Assembly (NCBI GenBank): GCA_002478545.1
Contig: DLOY01000083.1
Coordinates: 6,713 to 15,093 of the forward strand
Length of the DNA stretch: 8,381 nt
Origin: Micrococcales bacterium UBA7472
GTDB lineage: Bacteria > Actinomycetota > Actinomycetes > Actinomycetales > Microbacteriaceae
Direction: 5' to 3'
Part shown: positions 6,299 through 8,381 of the stretch, piece by piece
Numbering within the stretch: position 1 is the stretch's first letter
Layout of the letters: every line of letters starts with the position of its first letter
The notes under the pieces: model-generated
Database searches by the model: none
The model's input: the letters and a program-made list of their open reading frames with translations, nothing else
Told to the model about the DNA's origin: nothing
Position numbers and translations under genes: made by a program

Positions 6299-6304
6299 GA
6301 ACCA

Positions 6305-7279
6305 ATGCATCAAAAGGATTTGTTCGGCCAGGTATTGGTCGCTTTAGTGACGCCCATGACCGCCGATGGTGAAGTCGACTGGGATGCCACTGAAAAGCAC
6401 ATCGACTACGTCATCTCCAATGGTGCTGACGGTGTTGTGGTGACCGGTACCACCGGAGAGACCTCGACTCTCACTGATGCCGAAAAGATCAAGTTGGTTG
6501 AGGTTGGTAAGTCAGTCTCCGCCGGCCGCGCCAAAATCATCACCGGTGGTGGCTCCAATGAAACCGCGCATGCAATTCAGCTATACAAGGCCAGCGAGAA
6601 GGCTGGAGCCGACGGAGTAATGGTTGTAACTCCCTATTACAACAAGCCAACTCAGGCTGGCATCCTTACTCACTTCAGGTTGATTGCTGATGCCACTGAC
6701 CTGCCGGTAATTCTTTACGACATCCCCGGAAGAACTGGGGTGGCTATTTCTTATGACACTTTCCACCGTGCTGCTAAGCACCCAAACATCGTTGCCATCA
6801 AGGATGCCAAGGGTGATTTGGCGCAGGCCTCGAGACTGATGTTGGAAACCGGCTTGATGTATTTTTCGGGTGATGACTCAAATGTCCTCGCTCACGTTGC
6901 ACTCGGTGCAACCGGATTGATTGGCGTAACCGCGAATATTGCGCCGCACGCCTACCGAGCCATGATTGATGCCACCAACGCCAACGATTTTCACGCCGCA
7001 CTAAAGGTTCACAATGCGCTCGAACCACTTCAGCGTGCAATCATGACCCACGTCCCAGGAACCGTGGCAGCAAAGTATGTGCTGCATGGACTAGGGCTGA
7101 TCAACTCCCCGAGGGTCCGACTGCCCCTTGTTGGACCAGAGGACCATGAAGCTGCTGCCATCGAAAACGGCATCGACCAGGTGGTGAGCGTTCCAGGGTT
7201 GAGCTTCAATAACTTCCGACCCGACCGAAACGCCGCTGCTGGAGGCGCTTTGCCCAAGGTGGCAGGGACCACTCGCTAG
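6305..7279 (+). CDS. dapA: 4-hydroxy-tetrahydrodipicolinate synthase
   Basis: DapA condenses pyruvate with aspartate semialdehyde, the first committed step towards diaminopimelate and lysine, and feeds DapB. The protein is a TIM-barrel lyase. The Schiff-base lysine is K166 in VAIKDAKGD. T49/T50 (GTTGE), Y112 (PYYNKP), Y138 and R143 (YDIPGRTG) match the E. coli catalytic residues T44/T45, Y107, Y133 and R138. At the lysine feedback site, positions equivalent to E. coli H56 and E84 are K61 and H89, so inhibition by lysine is unlikely (inference). At 324 residues it is longer than the usual 290-300; the excess is a tail at about 297-324 rich in Ala and Gly. No room exists for a leader or lysine riboswitch if the start is leaderless. 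The TAG stop shares one base with the rnj GTG. Confidence 0.97.
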   Translation: MHQKDLFGQVLVALVTPMTADGEVDWDATEKHIDYVISNGADGVVVTGTTGETSTLTDAEKIKLVEVGKSVSAGRAKIITGGGSNETAHAIQLYKASEKAGADGVMVVTPYYNKPTQAGILTHFRLIADATDLPVILYDIPGRTGVAISYDTFHRAAKHPNIVAIKDAKGDLAQASRLMLETGLMYFSGDDSNVLAHVALGATGLIGVTANIAPHAYRAMIDATNANDFHAALKVHNALEPLQRAIMTHVPGTVAAKYVLHGLGLINSPRVRLPLVGPEDHEAAAIENGIDQVVSVPGLSFNNFRPDRNAAAGGALPKVAGTTR

Positions 7280-8381
7280 TGCAAACACCAGCGAAGCTTC
7301 AGCCCGGAACCCTCAGGATTATCCCGCTGGGAGGGCTGGGCGAAATCGGTCGCAACATGACAGTGTTTGAGATCGACTCCCAAATTTTGATCGTTGACTG
7401 CGGTGTTCTCTTTCCAGAGGAGACTCAGCCTGGTGTTGACCTGATCCTGCCGGATTTGAGCTACCTCGAGGACAAGCTCGATCGCGTAATTGGATGCGTT
7501 CTGACTCACGGTCACGAGGACCACATCGGCGGCGTTCCATACCTGCTATCAATGCGATCCGATATCCCGCTGATCGGCTCCACGCTCACGCTTGCGCTCG
7601 TTGAAGCCAAGCTCAAGGAGCACCGCATTACGCCATATTCGATGACAGTGAAGGAGGGGCAGGTTGAAAGACTTGGTCCTTTCGAGCTGGAGTTCGTGGC
7701 AGTCAATCACTCCATTCCCGACGCGCTTGCCGTCGTGATCAGAACCGCCGCTGGCAATGTTTTGAACACGGGTGATTTCAAGATGGATCAGCTTCCTTTG
7801 GACGGTCGCGTGACGGATTTGCGGGCCTTTGCTCGAATTGGTGAAGCTGGACTGGACCTGTTCATGGTTGACTCCACGAACGCCGATGTGCCGGGTTTTA
7901 CTCCGCTTGAACGGGAGATCGGGCCAGTCATCGAATCAGTGATTGCCAAGACACCGGGCAAGGTTGTGGTGGCGTCTTTTTCCTCCCACGTGCACCGAGT
8001 TCAGCAGGTGATTGACGCTGCGGTTGCAAACGGCCGACGCGTGGCATTTGTCGGCAGGTCGATGGTCAGAAACATGGCCATTGCGAGTGAGCTGGGTTTT
8101 TTGAACGTTCCATCGGGTGCGATTGTGGATCTAAAGGAAGTGGATAACCTCGCGGATCACCAGGTCGTTTTCATGTCGACCGGCTCGCAGGGTGAGCCAA
8201 TGGCGGTGCTATCAAGAATCGCAAACCGTGACCATCAAATTTCAATTGGGCCAAGTGACACCGTGCTGCTCGCTAGCTCACTAATTCCTGGAAATGAGAA
8301 TGCGGTTTACCGGGTAATTGACGGCCTCACAAAACTCGGTGCCAATGTGGTTCACAAGGGCAATGCCAAGGTTCACGTCTC
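7279..8381 (+). CDS. rnj: Ribonuclease J, N-terminal part; 3' end outside window
   Basis: RNase J is a zinc-dependent endo- and 5'-exoribonuclease of the metallo-beta-lactamase/beta-CASP family, acting in mRNA decay and rRNA processing. There are 367 full codons, open to the right edge. The N-terminus PLGGLGEIGRNM (16-27) and VDCGVLFPEE (39-48) are typical. The metal motif HGHEDHIGG has H77, H79, D81 and H82. Further ligands are H144 (VNHSIPD) and D166 (TGDFK). The beta-CASP part has VDSTNAD, FSSHVHRVQQ, VGRSM and STGSQGEPM. The window ends at AKVHV, just where the conserved HxSGH motif would begin. GTG 7279 overlaps the dapA stop by one base (TAGTG). AGGG at 7264-7267 is a plausible but distant ribosome site. 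The first later in-frame ATG lies inside a conserved motif, which supports GTG. It is probably in an operon with dapA. Confidence 0.96.
   Translation, partial: MQTPAKLQPGTLRIIPLGGLGEIGRNMTVFEIDSQILIVDCGVLFPEETQPGVDLILPDLSYLEDKLDRVIGCVLTHGHEDHIGGVPYLLSMRSDIPLIGSTLTLALVEAKLKEHRITPYSMTVKEGQVERLGPFELEFVAVNHSIPDALAVVIRTAAGNVLNTGDFKMDQLPLDGRVTDLRAFARIGEAGLDLFMVDSTNADVPGFTPLEREIGPVIESVIAKTPGKVVVASFSSHVHRVQQVIDAAVANGRRVAFVGRSMVRNMAIASELGFLNVPSGAIVDLKEVDNLADHQVVFMSTGSQGEPMAVLSRIANRDHQISIGPSDTVLLASSLIPGNENAVYRVIDGLTKLGANVVHKGNAKVHV

Noticed and set aside
6253..6304. Possible lysine riboswitch upstream of dapA
   Set aside because: Only 52 nt lie between start codons and the predicted transcription start is on the ATG, leaving no room for a riboswitch. 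The dapB upstream gap is only 20 nt.

Overview
This looks like a chromosomal core-gene region from a small-genome, intermediate-GC actinobacterium, most likely a Microbacteriaceae relative. The main evidence is gene order. Polynucleotide phosphorylase, an M16 zinc protease, DapB, a small TPR-like membrane protein, ThyX, DapA and RNase J follow each other on the + strand, as in other actinobacteria. The protein sequences also fit: the short DapB is of the mycobacterial type, and ThyX and RNase J are of the actinobacterial type. Base composition is visibly lower in GC than in typical soil actinobacteria. Family assignments come from reading motifs; no search was run.

Layout: (1) bases 1-3359, + strand, a tightly packed series: the 3' end of pnp, the M16 protease, dapB and a 140-residue two-helix membrane protein. 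Gaps are 0 to 20 nt. (2) 3346-4229, - strand, a two-gene unit: a membrane-anchored thioredoxin-fold protein followed, with an ATGA overlap, by a DUF4395 membrane protein. (3) 4310-5038, + strand, thyX, diverging from the thioredoxin gene. (4) 5035-6252, - strand, a SulP-family anion transporter with no STAS domain. (5) 6305-8381, + strand, dapA followed with a 1-nt overlap by rnj (RNase J), which runs off the right edge. Convergent gene pairs overlap at their stop codons. The only non-coding stretches of any size are the two divergent promoter regions (80 nt and 52 nt). There is no gene-free stretch over 300 bases, and I saw no RNA gene, mobile element or CRISPR array.

Functionally, pnp and rnj belong to RNA decay and maturation. 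dapA and dapB encode consecutive steps of the diaminopimelate/lysine pathway. thyX makes dTMP. The thioredoxin/DUF4395 pair looks like a membrane thiol-redox module, and SulP is an anion importer.

The clearest pattern beyond the genes concerns starts. All four genes that start in a divergent intergenic region have a TANNNT -10 hexamer ending exactly 6 nt before the start codon and no convincing Shine-Dalgarno sequence, so they are probably leaderless. The genes inside operons use Shine-Dalgarno sites or start/stop overlaps. The pattern also fixes the thyX start at GTG 4310. I see no evidence of a wholly new system. The thioredoxin/DUF4395 pair is the least understood part.
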